DNA of 64,000 nt from Calothrix sp. PCC 7507 (lineage in GTDB: Bacteria > Cyanobacteriota > Cyanobacteriia > Cyanobacteriales > Nostocaceae), in contig NC_019682.1 in the NCBI RefSeq assembly GCF_000316575.1, positions 1,054,001 through 1,118,000 on the forward strand, written 5' to 3'. The position numbers and the translations under genes are program-made. The notes under the pieces were generated by a model. It was not told the DNA's origin, ran no database searches, and saw only the letters and a list, made by a program, of their open reading frames with translations. Numbering within the stretch: the first letter of the stretch is position 1; every line of letters starts with the position of its first letter. Shown here piece after piece: positions 26,031-34,953 of this stretch.

Positions 26031-26465
26031 CTATGCACAACAAGGTTTTTCCGTCGTCAATACATTCTTTTCTGGTGCTATGTCTGCGATTTTTACTACA
26101 AATACTTCCCATTTATTACCATCTGGATCTGTTACCCACACCTTATCTTGCAAAGCGTAGCAACATTCAGTATTTTCTTCGGTGAATAATGCTAATCCTG
26201 CTTCTTCAAACCTTTGTATGGATGCTTGTACTTCTTGTGTACTTTCAACCTGTACACCTAAATGAGACAACGCACCACCTGTCTGCACAGTTGTAGCTAA
26301 ATTCAATGTCAGGTTTAAGGCTGGATTGGGAATATCAAACTTAGCGTAGTCGGTTTTATATTTCACAGGTGCTACGCCAAACATTGCTTGATAAAATGTT
26401 ACAGATTTCTCAATATTGGTAACATTCAAAGCTACATGAGTTTTGAGAACTGTCATGGTTTTCAC
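26031..26465 (-). CDS. arsI: ArsI/CadI family C-As lyase-type dioxygenase
   Basis: A 144-residue VOC-fold protein. The vicinal cysteine pair in ENTECCYALQDKVW is the trivalent arsenic site of ArsI, and the metal ligands are expected at H in KTHVALNV, H in LSHLGVQV and E in WEVFVVK. ArsI cleaves the carbon-arsenic bond of methylarsonous acid and aromatic arsenicals. A second CC near the C-terminus (KPCCA) may help capture arsenic. The gene is 14 bases after acr3, so expression is linked. CadI, which handles cadmium, is a close relative; the context favours ArsI. Confidence 0.88.
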   Translation of the reverse strand: MKTMTVLKTHVALNVTNIEKSVTFYQAMFGVAPVKYKTDYAKFDIPNPALNLTLNLATTVQTGGALSHLGVQVESTQEVQASIQRFEEAGLALFTEENTECCYALQDKVWVTDPDGNKWEVFVVKIADIAPEKNVLTTEKPCCA

Positions 26466-26479
26466 TCCTTTTGATTGTT

Positions 26480-27559
26480 TTAAATAGTACCTTTATTTGT
26501 GCCGTGGGGCGATGAAACTTGGAAAAAACGCTTTCTGAACCAGAAGGATAAACTGACCAAACTAATTAACACAGGAACTTCCACCAACGGGCCAATTACG
26601 GTAGCAAAAGCCACACCAGATTTTATCCCAAAGACTGCAATAGCAACAGCGATCGCTAATTCAAAGTTATTCCCAGCCGCCGTAAATGCCACACTTGCAG
26701 CTTTTGTATACTCGGCTCCAATTTTCCATGCCATGTAAAAGCTAGTTAAAAACATGAACAGGAAGTAAATAATTAGCGGTATCGCAATGCGAACAACATC
26801 GAAGGGAATTTGCACAATTAAATTCCCCTTGAGGCTAAACATCACCAGGATGGTAAATAACAGAGCCATCAAAGTAATGGGACTAATTTTAGGAATAAAT
26901 TCATGATGATACCACTGCTTACCTTTGGCTCTAACTAAAAGCACGCGAGTGATAAATCCAGCAAGAAATGGAATACCTAAATAGATAAAAACACTATTAG
27001 CAACTTCCCCAATACCAATGTTGATTACACTGCCTTTAAAGCCAAATAAAGGTGGTAAAACCGAGATAAAAAACCAGGCATAAACGCTATAAAACAAAAC
27101 TTGAAAAATACTGTTAAACGCTACGAGTCCGGCTGTATATTCAGCATCACCTTTAGCCAGTTCGCTCCAGACAATTACCATTGCAATACAAGGCGCTATT
27201 CCCACCATGATTAAACCAGTCATATATTCTGGATAATCATGTAGAAACAGCATGGCAAGTGTAAACATCATTACCGGGGCAATCACCCATGTCTGTATTA
27301 AAGATAAAGCCAGAATTTTAGGATTGTGAAATACATCTCCTAACTCTTCATATTTTACCTTTGCTAATGGCGGGTACATCATGAGAATTAAACCAATAGC
27401 GATTGGTATGTTAGTAGTTCCTACTTGAAATTGATTAATAAATGCTTCTAATTTCGGGAAAAAATAACCCAGACTGACCCCAATAGCCATTGCTAGAAAA
27501 ATCCACAAAGTTAGAAAGCGGTCAATAAAAGAAAGGCGTTTTGAGGTGGATTTTGTCAT
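26480..27559 (-). CDS. acr3: Arsenite efflux permease, ACR3 family
   Basis: A 359-residue membrane protein with about ten hydrophobic helices. The family's essential cysteine is in the [13 protein letters not shown] segment, and the second conserved region is [19 protein letters not shown]. It exports As(III) produced by ArsC. It is distinct from ArsB in length and sequence. It lies between arsJ and arsI on the same strand, with a short heptad-like repeat (TTAACTG units) upstream. The extra C-terminal tail is short and charged. Confidence 0.95.
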   Translation of the reverse strand: MTKSTSKRLSFIDRFLTLWIFLAMAIGVSLGYFFPKLEAFINQFQVGTTNIPIAIGLILMMYPPLAKVKYEELGDVFHNPKILALSLIQTWVIAPVMMFTLAMLFLHDYPEYMTGLIMVGIAPCIAMVIVWSELAKGDAEYTAGLVAFNSIFQVLFYSVYAWFFISVLPPLFGFKGSVINIGIGEVANSVFIYLGIPFLAGFITRVLLVRAKGKQWYHHEFIPKISPITLMALLFTILVMFSLKGNLIVQIPFDVVRIAIPLIIYFLFMFLTSFYMAWKIGAEYTKAASVAFTAAGNNFELAIAVAIAVFGIKSGVAFATVIGPLVEVPVLISLVSLSFWFRKRFFQVSSPHGTNKGTI

Positions 27560-27577
27560 TAATATTCCTCTGTTTTT

Positions 27578-27610
27578 AACTGTTAACTGTTAACTGTTAA
27601 CTGTTAACTG
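27578..27610. repeat. Heptad repeat array (TTAACTG type)
   Basis: Four to five TTAACTG heptads between the arsJ stop and the acr3 start. They fill nearly the whole gap between two co-directional genes, so they are likely transcribed within the ars mRNA. Confidence 0.75.
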
Positions 27611-27612
27611 AT

Positions 27613-28875
27613 TTAATCTCCGTCTCCGGCTTTCCAGGCGATCGCTTTACTTGGTTGAGGATTTGGTAGCTTCAGTGTAACTACTGCTGCTACTAGTACA
27701 AAAAACATCGATACCCACAGGCAACCCACTAAGCCAAACATCTGATAAACCAGCCCAGATAATACAGTTCCGACCAATCGACCACCAGAGTTAGCCATGT
27801 AATAAAAGCCGACATTCAGTGCCACTTTGTCATCATCGGTAAATGCCAAAACTAGGTAGGAATGAACTGCTGAGTTGAAAGCAAACACCACACCAAAGAT
27901 CAGGAGTCCACCAACGATCGCTATATTTGCAGGTACGCCAAGTTGGAGAGAAAGAGCGATCGCTGCAGGAACTGCTGTTAAAGTAAATGTCCAGAACTGA
28001 ATGGTTTTGGCTTGCGGCGGACGGCCCGAACCAAATTGCTGGATTAACGTTGGTGCTAGTGATTGAATCATACCGTAGCCAATCACCCAACAAGCCAAGA
28101 ATCCCCCAACCTGATAAAACGACCAGCCTAAAATACTACGTAAAAATACTGGTAAACCCACTACAAACCAGACATCACGAGAACCAAAGAGAAAGAATCG
28201 CGCCGCCGAGAGAATATTAATTTCTTCGCTCTTAGAAAACAGTTGGCTAAACTTAATTTTCTTCTTGATTTTGCCCATCCCTTTCGGCAGCATTAGCCCA
28301 GAGAACATAATTAAGGAAAGTCCCACTGCCATAATCCACAGGGAATTGATGAAGCCAACTGAAGCCAGCAGAGCGCTACCGATAAAAAAGCCAACCCCTT
28401 TCAGAGCATTCTTGGAACCAGTTAGCACTGCTACCCATTTAAATAGAGACGACTGAGCATCTTGAGGCACCACCAAGCGAATGGCGCTTTTAGAACTCAT
28501 CTTGGTTAAGTCTTTCGCAATCCCAGAAAACGCCTGAGCCACCATCACATAGAGGACTGCAAGCCACTGTGCCCAATTTGGATTGAGGAATGACAGCATG
28601 ACTAGAGAGAAAATCTGTAGTCCAATCCCTGTATAAAGCGTCACTTTTAGACCAAATTGAGAACCAATCCAGCCGCCGAAAAAGTTTGTGACAACTCCGA
28701 AGACTTCATAGAACAGAAACAAAAAGGCAATTTGGAGCGGGGTATAACCAATTTTGTTGAAATAGAGCAGCACCAGCATTCGGAGCGCTCCATCAGTCAG
28801 GGTGAAGCCCCAATAAGCCAGCGTCACCAGAATATAGTTCTTGAAATTAGCGCGAGAAGCTGTAGTAGAAGCCAT
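27613..28875 (-). CDS. arsJ: Organoarsenical efflux transporter ArsJ (MFS)
   Basis: A 420-residue major facilitator protein with about twelve helices. It carries typical ArsJ segments (YWGFTLTDGALRMLVLLYF, SSKSAIRLVVP). ArsJ exports 1-arseno-3-phosphoglycerate, made when a dedicated GAPDH uses arsenate instead of phosphate. The GAPDH gene is directly upstream (28948-29979), confirming the pair. This gives an arsenate detoxification route that does not need reduction to arsenite. Confidence 0.93.
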   Translation of the reverse strand: MASTTASRANFKNYILVTLAYWGFTLTDGALRMLVLLYFNKIGYTPLQIAFLFLFYEVFGVVTNFFGGWIGSQFGLKVTLYTGIGLQIFSLVMLSFLNPNWAQWLAVLYVMVAQAFSGIAKDLTKMSSKSAIRLVVPQDAQSSLFKWVAVLTGSKNALKGVGFFIGSALLASVGFINSLWIMAVGLSLIMFSGLMLPKGMGKIKKKIKFSQLFSKSEEINILSAARFFLFGSRDVWFVVGLPVFLRSILGWSFYQVGGFLACWVIGYGMIQSLAPTLIQQFGSGRPPQAKTIQFWTFTLTAVPAAIALSLQLGVPANIAIVGGLLIFGVVFAFNSAVHSYLVLAFTDDDKVALNVGFYYMANSGGRLVGTVLSGLVYQMFGLVGCLWVSMFFVLVAAVVTLKLPNPQPSKAIAWKAGDGD

Positions 28876-28947
28876 GAGGGAATGGGGAGGTGGGGAGAGA
28901 GATGAGGATGATGAGGGAGATAGGAGAAATAACTATTGCTCTATTGC

Positions 28948-29979
28948 CTAATTCCTAAGACTCAAAGCCACCTTACGGGCGAGTTCAACCATGCGGTTCG
29001 CATAGCCCCATTCGTTGTCATACCAAGCGAGTATTTTCACTTGCGTCTCATCCACCACCATTGTGGAGAGGGCATCAATAATAGAAGAGCGAGGATCGTC
29101 TTTATAGTCGATAGATACCAAAGGACGTTCTTCATAGCCCAGAATGCCTTTGAGTGGTGCTTGCTCAGAAGCCGCTTTCAAAAGGCTATTAATTTCTTCT
29201 ACCGTCGTGGGGCGCACAACCTCAAATACACAGTCTGTCAAAGAAGCGTTGAGCAGTGGTACTCGCACCGCCAAACCATTCAGCTTGCCGTTGAGTTCGG
29301 GATAAATCAGTCCGATCGCTGTGGCTGAACCGGTTGATGTGGGAATTAACGATAAACTAGTCGCCCGCGCCCGACGCAAATCCTTGTGAGGTGCATCAAC
29401 GATGGTTTGAGTGTTGGTGTTGTCATGGATTGTGGTGATAATTCCATGTTTAATACCCAAGCCTTCATGAATCACCTTGACAACTGGGGCTAAACAGTTG
29501 GTGGTACAGGAAGCAGCAGTTAACAGATGATGTGTATCAGGTTGATATAGATGATCATTGACTCCCATGACAATATTTAGCGCTCCTTCCTTCACCGGAG
29601 CCGCCACAATTACCTTCTGTACGCCTCGCTTGAAATAAGGATCAAGGGTTGCAGTTGTCCGAAATTTCCCGGAGGATTCCAGCACCAAATCCACACCTAA
29701 CTCTTCCCAAGGAACTTCACCCGGTTGGGAATACTCGCTAAAGCTGAGGGATTTACCATCAATCAAAACGCGATCGCCCTCGGCTTCTACCTCCGGTGTC
29801 CAACGCCCGTGAACAGAATCAAATTTCAATAAATGCGCTGCTGTTACAGCCCCACCTTTAACTTCATTGATATGGACAAACTCTAATTCCGGCCAACCCC
29901 AAGCAGCCCGCAAAGCCAGCCGTCCAATCCTACCAAATCCGTTGATTCCCACACGAATTTTCATCAGTTTTCTTACCAT
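28948..29979 (-). CDS. ArsJ-associated glyceraldehyde-3-phosphate dehydrogenase
   Basis: A 343-residue GAPDH. The NAD-binding start is [18 protein letters not shown] and the catalytic cysteine is in [10 protein letters not shown], with the histidine in [13 protein letters not shown]. All standard features are present and there is no truncation. Its position between pstS-like and arsJ genes marks it as the arsenic-dedicated copy, using arsenate as co-substrate to form 1-arseno-3-phosphoglycerate. A separate glycolytic or Calvin-cycle GAPDH is expected elsewhere in the genome. The start at 29979 follows a second upstream Met; MKIRVGING (29964) is an equally good start. Confidence 0.93.
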   Translation of the reverse strand: MVRKLMKIRVGINGFGRIGRLALRAAWGWPELEFVHINEVKGGAVTAAHLLKFDSVHGRWTPEVEAEGDRVLIDGKSLSFSEYSQPGEVPWEELGVDLVLESSGKFRTTATLDPYFKRGVQKVIVAAPVKEGALNIVMGVNDHLYQPDTHHLLTAASCTTNCLAPVVKVIHEGLGIKHGIITTIHDNTNTQTIVDAPHKDLRRARATSLSLIPTSTGSATAIGLIYPELNGKLNGLAVRVPLLNASLTDCVFEVVRPTTVEEINSLLKAASEQAPLKGILGYEERPLVSIDYKDDPRSSIIDALSTMVVDETQVKILAWYDNEWGYANRMVELARKVALSLRN

Positions 29980-30073
29980 TAATTAAATACAAAACCATCG
30001 AAATCTCAAAACCCTCTTCATCTCTGCGTCTCTGCGTCTCTGCGTGAAAAAAACATCCCCCAAATATGCAACA

Positions 30074-31141
30074 CTAAAACTGTTTTTGTTTGCGTAATAA
30101 TTCGCCAATCGTCAAATCTAGTTCTGATTTCCCAGCAAATACTGTTCCGGCTTTGCCTTTATTTAAATGAACATAACCAATTTGGTAAGCTTCTGGTGGT
30201 AAAGGTATATAACCGACAGAAATAGCTGTTTTTGATGCGTTGCGAACATAGAAATCTACAAACTTGTATACTGCACCATTTTGTTGAGTAGACCAAGGAT
30301 TGACGTAGATTAATAAGGGTCGAGAAAGTGGTTGATATTTGGCTTTTTCTACAGTTTCTCGTGATGGTAAAACTGCACCTTTGCCATTGTTAACTGCCAG
30401 CACTTTTAACTTATTTTGGTTGGCTTCGTAATAAGAAAACCCAAAGTATCCTAAAGCATTCGGGTCTTTACTGATACCATCAACTAAGACGTTATCATCT
30501 TCGCTAGCGGTGTAATCTTTGCGGCTGGCTCTGGCTTTACCTACAGTTGCTTGTGTAAAGTAGTCAAAAGTACCAGACTTATCTCCAGCGCCATATAAAT
30601 TCAGTGGGCGATCGGGCCAAGATGCCCGTACTTGGTTCCAACGGGTGATTTTTCTTTCAGCCGCAGGTTCCCATATTTTTTTCAATTCTTCGACGGTGAT
30701 GTCTTTTGCCCAGTCGTTTTGAGGATTAACAGCAATAGTCAGGGCATCAAAAGCTACGGGTATTTCTATGAATCTGATGCTATTTTTATTACAGGCTGCC
30801 ATCTCTTCGGTGGTAATTGGTCGAGAGGCGTCGCTGATGTCTATTTGTCCAGCACAGAATTTTTCAAACCCGCCACTGGTACCGGAAAACTTGACTTCAA
30901 TTTGGGGGCTATTTTTGGCGGTGGTTTGATATTGTTTGGCGATCGCATCCGTAATTGGATATACAGTACTAGAACCGTCTATTTTGATCGCTGCTACTTT
31001 TCCAGAATCAGCAACCTCTGCCGCTTTTTGCGACTGCTGAGTTTGATCTGATGAATTCGATGTAGATGTACAGCTGGATACTAACGCGAACATCCCCAAC
31101 GCGAGAGCCAATTGTGTTGCTACTGCGTTCATTGACCTCAC
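30074..31141 (-). CDS. pstS: PstS-family phosphate/arsenate binding lipoprotein
   Basis: A 355-residue periplasmic binding protein with lipobox LVSSC (about residue 24). The ligand-binding signature [39 protein letters not shown] and [15 protein letters not shown] are those of PstS proteins. PstS-like proteins are common in arsenic islands, where they may bind phosphate selectively or sense arsenate. No pstCAB genes are adjacent. It is the first gene after arsR, with a candidate ArsR operator in the gap. Confidence 0.9.
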   Translation of the reverse strand: MRSMNAVATQLALALGMFALVSSCTSTSNSSDQTQQSQKAAEVADSGKVAAIKIDGSSTVYPITDAIAKQYQTTAKNSPQIEVKFSGTSGGFEKFCAGQIDISDASRPITTEEMAACNKNSIRFIEIPVAFDALTIAVNPQNDWAKDITVEELKKIWEPAAERKITRWNQVRASWPDRPLNLYGAGDKSGTFDYFTQATVGKARASRKDYTASEDDNVLVDGISKDPNALGYFGFSYYEANQNKLKVLAVNNGKGAVLPSRETVEKAKYQPLSRPLLIYVNPWSTQQNGAVYKFVDFYVRNASKTAISVGYIPLPPEAYQIGYVHLNKGKAGTVFAGKSELDLTIGELLRKQKQF

Positions 31142-31228
31142 CTATATGACTGAGATTAAAGGTACATCTCTATCATTTCAAAAAAAATTGATATGTCAAT
31201 CACCAGTGAGGCAATATATACAAAAATT

Positions 31229-31246
31229 CATCAAAAAAACTTGATG
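31229..31246. promoter_or_regulatory. Candidate ArsR operator between arsR and pstS
   Basis: CATCAA-N6-TTGATG is a perfect inverted repeat just after the arsR stop. An ATCAA/TTGAT arm pair with six-base spacer fits the symmetry bound by ArsR/SmtB-family dimers. A looser one (ATTGATATGTCAAT, about 31188-31201) lies closer to pstS. Both are in the arsR-pstS gap, so they would control the structural genes. On the transcript the site could also form a weak hairpin. Confidence 0.5.
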
Positions 31247-31248
31247 GG

Positions 31249-31578
31249 TTAAGAAGGCTTATTGCAGGGAGTTGCAGGTAATATCTGACTCAAGCGGCAA
31301 TAATCGGCTAGATACTGCTCTAAAGCCGCAAATTGAGGTAAATTCAGGCTGTAATAAATCCAGCGTCCTTCTTGGCGGGAGTTGACTAAACCAGCTTCCT
31401 TGAGGGTTTTGAGGTGAAATGAGAGTTTTGACTGATTGACTCCCAACGCATCACACAAGTCACAAACACACAGTTCTCGCTGTCGCAGCAGTTCTATCAC
31501 CCCAATTCTGAGGGGATCGGAAAGGGCATGAAAGCCGGCAACAATTAAATGAGGGATGGTAGTTGAGGAGGTTGGCAT
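31249..31578 (-). CDS. arsR: ArsR/SmtB family arsenic-responsive repressor
   Basis: A 109-residue winged-helix repressor. The metal-binding signature ELCVCDLCDALG has three cysteines in the right helix. The recognition helix follows (NQSKLSFHLKTLKEAGLV) and the wing contains RQEGRWIYYSLN. It is the promoter-proximal gene of the arsenic island. Binding As(III) releases the protein from DNA and derepresses the cluster. Confidence 0.95.
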   Translation of the reverse strand: MPTSSTTIPHLIVAGFHALSDPLRIGVIELLRQRELCVCDLCDALGVNQSKLSFHLKTLKEAGLVNSRQEGRWIYYSLNLPQFAALEQYLADYCRLSQILPATPCNKPS

Positions 31579-31604
31579 TAATTACAGCGTGATAAAGGTT
31601 ATCT

Positions 31605-31679
31605 CTATTCTGAACCAGAGATCACAACTTCTGGTTGATCGCAGATACTAGCTTGTTTAAATCTGTGCAAAGCTTCACT
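31605..31679 (-). pseudogene. Fragment of aminotransferase 3' end (copy 3)
   Basis: Read on the minus strand it gives EALHRFKQASICDQPEVVIS then GSE and a stop. This matches the last 25 residues of the intact aminotransferase at 33733-34953 (EALHRFKQAGIRYQPEAVIS). A second fragment is at 32843-32936. The upstream part of the gene is absent here. Confidence 0.8.
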
Positions 31680-31774
31680 ATCCGGGCGACTAGAAGTCGC
31701 GGCTACACAGACAAAACCCACACTTCGACAAGCTCAGTGACCGCCTGCGGGGGTTAAAAACCCTTGATTTTGTA

Positions 31775-31824
31775 TTAGTCCACGTAGGTGGACTTTGCTT
31801 GTGTAGTAGCGAATTCTATTCGCC
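31775..31824. repeat. Dispersed repeat (TTAGTCC/GGTGGAC type)
   Basis: Hairpin TTAGTCCACGTAGGTGGAC followed by GTGTAGTAGCGAATTC and ending TATTCGCC. Same family as 13874-13945. It is preceded by CACTTCGACAAGCTCAGTGA, another common repeat. Confidence 0.6.
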
Positions 31825-31844
31825 CAATACTTGAAAAACATCCT

Positions 31845-32741
31845 CTAATTTCCTTGATTGGAACTTTTCACATTTTCTAACTCGGTTAGCGACAAACCAG
31901 TAAACTCGCAAATTGTGCGATCGTCAACCAGCCCCAACATCTTTCTGGCGATCTCATAGGTTTTTTCTTGCTTACCCTCTTCACGTCCCTCCTCACGTCC
32001 TTCCTCACGTCCCTGAGATAGAGCTTTGGTAATTGCGCCCTTCTGATCCTGAATAAAAATCTCGCGTTTTTCTTGATCTTCCAACTCATCAAGACTGAGA
32101 TTTGCTTGATTGGCAATGTTAAAAGCCTTTTTGATCTCAGGGATATCGTCCAGATTAACGGGAATTTCTTGTAAACTTCTCGCATTATTCAAGAAATACA
32201 GCCATTTATCGACTATCGTTTCTAATTGCGATAACTGCTTCTGGAATTTTGGCAGTTCCACAAAAATCAATTCAATATCGTAAATCGGATAATCGATCAG
32301 ATAATCTTTCTCTTTTAAAATGAATTTTGAGATCACACCATTCAATTCTACAAACATGACAAAATCGGTAATCGTTAAGGCAATTACGGGATTCAGCAGG
32401 TTATATCCTTGTCCAGATATTAATTGAGTGGAATAAGACTTAGCTGCATTATATAAAATTCTTTTTTCAAATCCTTCTACATTCAGGACTTGCATTTCGA
32501 TAATTACAGTGCTTTGCTCACCAGTTGCAGCATTGCTAATCTTCGCTTTGATATCTAGATAAGTATCCTTAACGCCGCGAATTTTTGGAGCAAGATAGGG
32601 ATTGAGGATTTCTAAATCTTGAATTATATGCTGTTCTTCATAAATTAAGGCATTGAGAAAACTAATCAAAATATCTTTGCTATCTTCTGAACCGAAGATT
32701 TTCTTGAAAGCAAAGTCAATCTTGGGATTGATGAAGATCAT
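31845..32741 (-). CDS. Rpn family recombination-promoting nuclease/putative transposase
   Basis: A 298-residue PD-(D/E)xK nuclease of the Rpn family. The N-terminal signature is INPKIDFAFKKIFGSEDSKD. The nuclease core has YLDIKAKI and STVIIEMQV, then RILYNAAKSYSTQL. A low-complexity hinge, (REEG)3, encoded by a 12-base tandem repeat near 31980-32013, precedes the C-terminal helix (KTYEIARKMLGL). Such tandem units vary in number between strains. These genes are mobile or phage-defence related; the role here is not known. Confidence 0.88.
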   Translation of the reverse strand: MIFINPKIDFAFKKIFGSEDSKDILISFLNALIYEEQHIIQDLEILNPYLAPKIRGVKDTYLDIKAKISNAATGEQSTVIIEMQVLNVEGFEKRILYNAAKSYSTQLISGQGYNLLNPVIALTITDFVMFVELNGVISKFILKEKDYLIDYPIYDIELIFVELPKFQKQLSQLETIVDKWLYFLNNARSLQEIPVNLDDIPEIKKAFNIANQANLSLDELEDQEKREIFIQDQKGAITKALSQGREEGREEGREEGKQEKTYEIARKMLGLVDDRTICEFTGLSLTELENVKSSNQGN

Positions 32742-32772
32742 AGATTTACATTGAAAGCTTGCCTAGCTAATA

Positions 32773-32832
32773 TTATATCCTGGCTTCCTCATGTTCTAAA
32801 TATGGATTCATTCCTGGAAATATCACAGCCAT
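32773..32832 (-). pseudogene. Fragment of DUF4058 gene 5' end
   Basis: Reads MAVIFPGMNPYLEHEEARI then stop. The first 14 residues match the start of the intact DUF4058 protein (MPAIFPGMNPYLEH) at 32944-33729. It is immediately followed, as in the intact arrangement, by an aminotransferase end fragment upstream. It is therefore part of a duplicated junction. Confidence 0.75.
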
Positions 32833-32842
32833 AGTTTAAACT

Positions 32843-32936
32843 CCTGATTCTGAACCAGAGATCACTGCTTCTAGTTGATAATAAACACCAGTTTGTTTAA
32901 ATCTGTGCAAAGCTCCACCGAGGCGATCGCACTTTG
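32843..32936 (-). pseudogene. Fragment of aminotransferase 3' end (copy 2)
   Basis: Minus-strand reading gives CDRLGGALHRFKQTGVYYQL then EAVISGSESGV and a stop, matching the last 30 residues of the aminotransferase at 33733-34953. It carries the same GTTTAAACTCCTGATTC junction to DUF4058 as the intact locus. Confidence 0.8.
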
Positions 32937-32943
32937 TCAACAC

Positions 32944-33729
32944 TTATCTTAACCCCTGCTGCCGCAATAATGCATCCACCCAAACTGCATCTGATTCTGA
33001 TAGTGTTGGGACTGGTTCTTGACTATAATCTATAACCAAATCATAATCATAAATTTCATATACTTGATTCAACAATGTTTGTAAATCTATCACTGGTTCA
33101 CTATCACCAGAACGCAAAGGTAGGGGAAAAGAAGGGATTACATCTGGTAAATTAAAAGCATATAAATCAGCGACAGGACGACGATTTCCCAGGGCAACTA
33201 AAATCCGATAATCACTCTGAATATGATCGCCAAACATTGGCATGGGTTCGCCTTTGCGTAATAAATCGATTTCTAATAAATTGGTGCGACTGCCTAATAC
33301 CTGTGCGCGTTTTTCTTCATAAGTGCGTCTCCCCTTACCTGGACGTTTATTAGTAGGAGAAAGAATTTCAATTGTCGTTACTAATTGTTCTGTGCCTACT
33401 TCTTTTACTTCTAAATATCCTTCTTTGATAGTGATAGGTATTGGCACTGTAACCTTTACAGGTTCGGGTGTTGGTGTAGCAACTGCTACATTAATATTTT
33501 TGATATCATTGGCATTTTGCCGATTTTTCACTATCACATCAGGAATCCCCACAAGTAGGGAACTATCATCTGTGGTTTCATACATCCGCACTTCAACAGC
33601 GACTCGATATTTAGGGCGCAGTCGATGGGATAAAAATCTAGCGATTTCACTAATTAGCAAGTGATGTAATCCAGGAAATAATTCAGGATGTTCTAAATAT
33701 GGGTTCATTCCTGGAAATATCGCGGGCAT
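32944..33729 (-). CDS. DUF4058 family protein
   Basis: A 261-residue protein starting MPAIFPGMNPYLEHPELFPG, the signature of DUF4058. Further family-like segments are VEVRMYETTD, LEVKEVGTEQLVTTIEILSP and RTNLLEIDLLRKGEPMP. The family is common and often multicopy in filamentous cyanobacteria, possibly with a nuclease-like fold (the EIDLLR region), but no function is established. It begins three bases after the aminotransferase stop, and a truncated copy is next to it. Confidence 0.88.
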   Translation of the reverse strand: MPAIFPGMNPYLEHPELFPGLHHLLISEIARFLSHRLRPKYRVAVEVRMYETTDDSSLLVGIPDVIVKNRQNANDIKNINVAVATPTPEPVKVTVPIPITIKEGYLEVKEVGTEQLVTTIEILSPTNKRPGKGRRTYEEKRAQVLGSRTNLLEIDLLRKGEPMPMFGDHIQSDYRILVALGNRRPVADLYAFNLPDVIPSFPLPLRSGDSEPVIDLQTLLNQVYEIYDYDLVIDYSQEPVPTLSESDAVWVDALLRQQGLR

Positions 33730-33732
33730 AGT

Positions 33733-34953
33733 TTAAACTCCTGATTCGGAACCAGAGATCACAGCTTCAGGTTGATAGCGGATACCAGCTTGTTTAAATC
33801 TGTGCAAAGCTTCACCTAGGCGATCGCAATCTGCAATCAAGCTAATGCGTACATACCCCTCACCCGCTACGCCAAAAGCATTTCCGGGAGTCACCACAAC
33901 GCCTGTTTGTTGCAAGACATTCAGGGCGAAATCTGTAGAACCTTGACCCACAGGACATTTCACCCATAGATACATGGTAGCTTTAGTTTTGGGAACATCC
34001 CAACCCAACTTACCTAATCCTTCTATGAGAAAGTCGCGGCGGGTGCGGTAGCGCTGCTGTACTTCATGCAAGTAGACATCTGGGAGTTGCAGGGCAGTTT
34101 CGGCGGCTGTTTGCAAGGCGGCAAAAATACCATAATCTAAGTTAGTTTTTAAAGTCCGCAAACCTTGAATTACGTGGCGATTTCCCACCACAAACCCCAC
34201 ACGCCAACCAGCCATATTGTAGGTTTTCGATAAGGTGTGAAACTCGACACCGATGTCTTTCGCGCCAGGAATTTCTAACAAGCTGGTGGGTTGATAACCA
34301 TCAAAAGCTAACTCGGCGTAACACAAATCATGTACCAGCAAAATTTCATATTTGCGGGCGAAGGCGACGATTTCTTCAAAAAATTCACGGGGGGCGGTGG
34401 CGGCGGTGGGATTGCTGGGATAATTGAAGTACAGTATTTTGGCTTTTCTCGCAACTTCGTCGGGAATGGCGGCTAAGTCAATTAACCAATCATTTTCTGG
34501 CTTGAGAATTAAGCTGTAGACTTGTCCCCCAGCAATTACAGGGCCACGAAAATGGGCGGGGTAGGCGGGAGAGGGTACGAGAACGACATCGCCTGGGTTG
34601 ATATAGGCGATCGCTAAATGGGTTAATCCTTCTTTAGAACCGAGTAGGGGTAAAGCCTCGCTATCAGGATCGAGAACCACATCATAACGACGACGATACC
34701 AATTAGTGATGGCGCGGCGGAAACTGGCTGTCCCTTCAAAAGGCGGATAACCGTGATTGGCGGGATCTTGCAAAGCCGCGATCGCCGCTTCAACTACTGG
34801 TTGTGGTGTCGCGCCATCGGGGTTTCCCATCCCCAAATCAATCAAATCCAACCCTTGTTCTCGTGCTTTTGCCTTTAGTTCATCTAAACGGGCAAACACA
34901 TAAGGTGGTAGCTTTTGTATACGTTCTGCTGGGACAATCCAATCGAAACTCAT
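33733..34953 (-). CDS. Class I PLP aminotransferase (aspartate/LL-DAP type)
   Basis: A 406-residue fold-type I aminotransferase. The PLP lysine is in TLSKTYNMAGWRVG. Other hallmarks are LGMGNPDG, GSKEGLTHLAIAYINPGD, YFNYPSNPTAA and GEGYVRISL, with the substrate arginine there. It resembles aspartate aminotransferases of cyanobacteria, but the exact substrate cannot be fixed; it is clearly different from dapL at 38227-39456. It overlaps the upstream dehydrogenase by four bases (ATGA), so the two are coupled. Its last 25-30 codons occur again as two decayed fragments downstream. Confidence 0.85.
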   Translation of the reverse strand: MSFDWIVPAERIQKLPPYVFARLDELKAKAREQGLDLIDLGMGNPDGATPQPVVEAAIAALQDPANHGYPPFEGTASFRRAITNWYRRRYDVVLDPDSEALPLLGSKEGLTHLAIAYINPGDVVLVPSPAYPAHFRGPVIAGGQVYSLILKPENDWLIDLAAIPDEVARKAKILYFNYPSNPTAATAPREFFEEIVAFARKYEILLVHDLCYAELAFDGYQPTSLLEIPGAKDIGVEFHTLSKTYNMAGWRVGFVVGNRHVIQGLRTLKTNLDYGIFAALQTAAETALQLPDVYLHEVQQRYRTRRDFLIEGLGKLGWDVPKTKATMYLWVKCPVGQGSTDFALNVLQQTGVVVTPGNAFGVAGEGYVRISLIADCDRLGEALHRFKQAGIRYQPEAVISGSESGV

